A stretch of DNA of 7,995 nucleotides from Candidatus Woesearchaeota archaeon (lineage in GTDB: Archaea > Nanobdellota > Nanobdellia > Woesearchaeales > GW2011-AR9), in assembly GCA_016213985.1 (NCBI GenBank), contig JACRPJ010000055.1, forward strand, positions 1 through 7,995. The letters run 5' to 3'. The notes beneath the pieces were generated by a model. That model saw only the letters and a program-made list of their open reading frames with translations, made no database searches and was not told the origin of the DNA. Position numbers and translations under genes: made by a program. Shown here in pieces: positions 6,085 to 7,995 of the stretch. Every line of letters starts with the position of its first letter. Position 1 is the stretch's first letter.

Positions 6085-7008
6085 ATGCAACAAGAAACCC
6101 ATTATATTGGCCCAATAAGTGTAGTTCCAGTAGAAGGCTTAACCAGAAAAGAACTATTTAAGGGGATTAAAAGTAATTATAGTCTTAATGGTAATTCGGC
6201 AATTAAGAAAGGTCAAAGAGAAATAATACAACGACTCCGGAAATGGATTCCTGCTTTTGTAGATGAAACCGTTCAACCAGGAGAAGAGCAGTACCCAAAC
6301 ATTTTCAAGGCTACTTTTTATGATATACCTCTTCTTCATGGAAAAGTTAGTGCAGAGGTAAGAATCAGCGATGATTTAGGAAAACTTTTTTTAGAAGGAG
6401 ATTTTATCGTTGGTCCTCATTGGGTGGAGCATTCAGAAGAGATTGCTGATAGGTTCAGCAGGAAAAGCGGGGTGTTTATTACCGCTGATTATCAATGGAA
6501 AAGTAATCATGGAAAAGGACTAAAGTTAAAATATCCGGATCCTCTCCAACAACAATGGGTTGTTTTATCTAATGACCAATATTTAACTGTTTTTGAAAAA
6601 GTGATCAATGCACTTTGTCATGGAATCGATTTAACTGAAGAAATTGTTTGTGGAGAAGGAAGATTCCAATATCCTTTCTCTCATCATGGTAACCAAGAGA
6701 TAACCGCTTTGGTTAGAGATGCATCTTTAAAAGCAGTAAGAGCCGCAGACCAGCCTGTTAATGAATTTATTGAGTGGATGCAAAGACATGCTGTTCAGGT
6801 TAATCATATAGGAGAGTTGGTACTGTTAGCCAACAATTCTTATTTTGTGGCTGAAGAGCATAGACAAAGAACATCAGGAATAAATATTTCAACCCAACTG
6901 CCTAATACAATTAAAAGCGTAGGAGACCAGTATCTAAAACTGGTCCAAGAAGCTTTTGCTGAGCTTCATCCGCCAAAGAATAATAGAATGGATTATTTAG
7001 TTCATTAA
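6085..7008 (+). CDS. Protein of unknown function embedded in the array (E)
   Basis: A 307-residue protein that I do not recognise and that does not follow the family pattern. Its start is set by GGAGGT at 6072-6077. Visible features are an N-terminal segment YIGPISVVPVEGLTRKELFK, a middle with alternating beta-type stretches (AEVRISDDLGKLFLEGDFIV), a conspicuous DYQWKSNHGKGLKLKYPDP stretch at ~139-157, and a helical C-terminal half (~195-300). There is no signal peptide, membrane segment or clear catalytic motif. The string QWKSN also occurs in the 515-residue HTH protein (216-221), which may be chance. It sits between members D and F, with an upstream gap of 35 bp and a downstream gap of 17 bp, and has the same SD leader type as they do. 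It is therefore very probably co-expressed with them. Confidence 0.82.
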   Translation: MQQETHYIGPISVVPVEGLTRKELFKGIKSNYSLNGNSAIKKGQREIIQRLRKWIPAFVDETVQPGEEQYPNIFKATFYDIPLLHGKVSAEVRISDDLGKLFLEGDFIVGPHWVEHSEEIADRFSRKSGVFITADYQWKSNHGKGLKLKYPDPLQQQWVVLSNDQYLTVFEKVINALCHGIDLTEEIVCGEGRFQYPFSHHGNQEITALVRDASLKAVRAADQPVNEFIEWMQRHAVQVNHIGELVLLANNSYFVAEEHRQRTSGINISTQLPNTIKSVGDQYLKLVQEAFAELHPPKNNRMDYLVH

Positions 7009-7025
7009 TTGAGGAGGCAATAAAA

Positions 7026-7421
7026 ATGCACAAACAACGAATAATTGATGGGATTGAAAAAGTCTTCAAAGGTTATACCACAGATAGAGAGTTAGTTGAA
7101 GCATTGAATGATTATATACCTTTTTATCTTTTTACCTGGGAAAAAAAGAATCATTTTTTAGGTGTTGATGGCAATTTTTTCATTCAATATGGTGATGATC
7201 CTATCACTGAAGCTTCTTCGGTACAAGCTGCTGCGAAAGATTATTTTTCTCTTTTACGTCAGCAAAATATTCTACCCTTAGACCAAGCTACAGTTCAAGT
7301 AAGGTTAAGAGAGGATTTAGGCAAAAGAGTAGAAGACCTGAAGAGAGCATACGCCCGGCATTTTGATAATGAATGTGAGAGGCAGGCAGAGAATAGGTAC
7401 GCTCAGCATCCGGAAGCTTAA
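7026..7421 (+). CDS. Paralogous small-protein family member F (diverged body)
   Basis: A 131-residue family member with typical ends and an atypical middle. The N-terminus (MHKQRIIDGIEKVFKGYTTD) and C-terminus (REDLGKRVEDLKRAYARHF) are canonical. The LFP motif is replaced by YLFTWEKKN, and the SSPRxAAEGY motif becomes SSVQAAAKDYFSLLRQQN. The final 108 bases (7314-7421) match the end of member A with about eight differences. GGAGG (7013-7017) lies 8 bases before the ATG, only 17 bp after gene E. The contrast between body and tail points to recombination among copies or to relaxed selection on the middle. Function is unknown. Confidence 0.87.
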   Translation: MHKQRIIDGIEKVFKGYTTDRELVEALNDYIPFYLFTWEKKNHFLGVDGNFFIQYGDDPITEASSVQAAAKDYFSLLRQQNILPLDQATVQVRLREDLGKRVEDLKRAYARHFDNECERQAENRYAQHPEA

Positions 7422-7465
7422 ATGAGTACCAAATTATAACTAATATTTAACAGGAGGTATAAAAA

Positions 7466-7864
7466 ATGCAACACAAAAAAAGAATAATTAAAGGAATTGA
7501 AGAGATTTTTAAAGGATATGAGCAGGATTCAGAATTAGCAAGAATTTTATATGGTGGTGATAGGTATAATAGCAATATGCTTCGGCTTTTTCCAGGCTAT
7601 GTAGATAGAGGAGGTCATTATAGAGGTTATTATTTATCGAGCGGAGATGGTACCACGTGCAGTATTGTTTCTACTGTCGGAGCAGGAATTCCTAATTCTT
7701 CTTCTCCCCGAAAAGCAACTGAGGGTTACCTTCAATATTTATGTTTTAAGGGGGTAGAACCATTGATTATAGCCTCAGCCACAGAAAGATTAGACCGCAA
7801 TTTAGGTGAGAGGGTGAGAGAGACGAAACGGCACTATGCTAAAATGGGGGAAATAGAGGAATAA
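7466..7864 (+). CDS. Paralogous small-protein family member G
   Basis: A 132-residue family member: [60 protein letters not shown], then [19 protein letters not shown]. It carries a short glycine- and tyrosine-rich insertion (RGGHYRGYY) between the LFP motif and the next strand, absent from the other copies. GGAGGT (7453-7458) lies 7 bases before the ATG. The 3' end pairs with that of member B. The stop is only 4 bp before the thermosome ATG, and an AGAGGA inside the last codons probably serves as the ribosome site for that gene. Translation of the two may therefore be coupled. Function is unknown. Confidence 0.88.
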   Translation: MQHKKRIIKGIEEIFKGYEQDSELARILYGGDRYNSNMLRLFPGYVDRGGHYRGYYLSSGDGTTCSIVSTVGAGIPNSSSPRKATEGYLQYLCFKGVEPLIIASATERLDRNLGERVRETKRHYAKMGEIEE

Positions 7865-7868
7865 AACC

Positions 7869-7995
7869 ATGACCAACCAAAACCAAATTCAGCCCATCTT
7901 CATCCTGCCTGAAGACACTAAACGAACTACCGGCAAGGATGCCCAGCACAACAACATCGCTGCCGCTAAAGCCGTAGCTCAAACCGTTAGAACCA
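7869..7995 (+). CDS. Thermosome (group II chaperonin) subunit, N-terminal part
   Basis: The first 42 codons of a chaperonin subunit, cut by the window end. After a short variable leader (MTNQNQIQ) the sequence [18 protein letters not shown], then [15 protein letters not shown], matches the conserved start of archaeal thermosome subunits. There, a P-(I/V)-x-(I/V)-L-P-E-G-T-x-R stretch leads into the helix before the TLGPKGMDK nucleotide-binding motif, which would lie just past the edge. The thermosome forms a double-ring ATP-driven folding chamber in the cytoplasm and is often heat-inducible. A four-base gap to member G and a likely SD within that gene's end (about 7855-7860) place it in the same operon, although a separate internal promoter cannot be excluded. 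Confidence 0.9.
   Translation, partial: MTNQNQIQPIFILPEDTKRTTGKDAQHNNIAAAKAVAQTVRT

Noticed and set aside
6154..6339. 61-codon - strand open frame inside gene E
   Set aside because: It is a shadow of a gene with a strong SD and operon context.
7431..7440. TATA-like AAATTATAAC before member G as a separate promoter
   Set aside because: The region is AT-rich, similar strings occur by chance in other gaps, and the strong SD between it and the ATG fits an internal operon gene better. It cannot be fully excluded.
1..7995. Mobile element or CRISPR array as the cause of the repeats
   Set aside because: The repeats are coding and end at stop codons. No transposase, integrase, terminal inverted repeats or regular repeat-spacer units were found.

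Overview
This window is most likely from an AT-rich archaeal chromosome, and probably an uncultured lineage. Two observations support this. The right edge enters a gene whose first 42 codons match the N-terminus of the thermosome, the archaeal group II chaperonin. The two divergent central genes each have a TATA-like box about 26-28 bp before the start codon with no Shine-Dalgarno (SD) site, the layout of leaderless archaeal mRNAs. The internal genes of the right-hand operon instead carry strong GGAGG(T) sites.

Layout. Positions 2-289 (+) hold the 3' end of a member of a small paralogous protein family. Positions 393-2651 (-) encode a 752-residue protein with an N-terminal DnaA-domain-IV-like DNA-binding module and a C-terminal sigma-70-like module with regions 2, 3 and 4. 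A 185-bp divergent promoter region follows. From 2837 a + strand gene train runs to the window end: a 515-residue protein with a MerR/excisionase-like helix-turn-helix, then family member B, double-domain member C, member D, an unrelated 307-residue unknown protein E, members F and G, and the start of the thermosome gene. Gaps between these genes are 4-46 bp, so they look like one operon.

The family. Seven copies of a domain of about 110-130 residues are visible: A partial, B, C1, C2, D, F and G. The shared pattern is an N-terminal helix (RIIxGIEKVFxGY), an LFP motif, a YYL...G-K-I strand pair, an SSPRxAAEGYxxYL helix, and a C-terminal helix around DLGxRVxxLKRxYA. I do not recognise the family. 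The 3' ends of the genes are far more alike than the bodies (A/F and B/G), which suggests tail exchange or gene conversion.

How the parts may fit. A sigma-like/DnaA-like regulator is divergently paired with an HTH protein that heads an operon of tandem paralogs ending in a chaperonin gene. The sigma-like protein is the most remarkable item, because archaea use TBP/TFB rather than sigma for transcription initiation. Bacterial-type sigma factors have been reported in single-cell genomes of uncultured archaea (Rinke et al. 2013). Its fusion to a DnaA-type domain and its link to this array are the points most worth pursuing. No RNA gene, CRISPR array or insertion sequence was seen.
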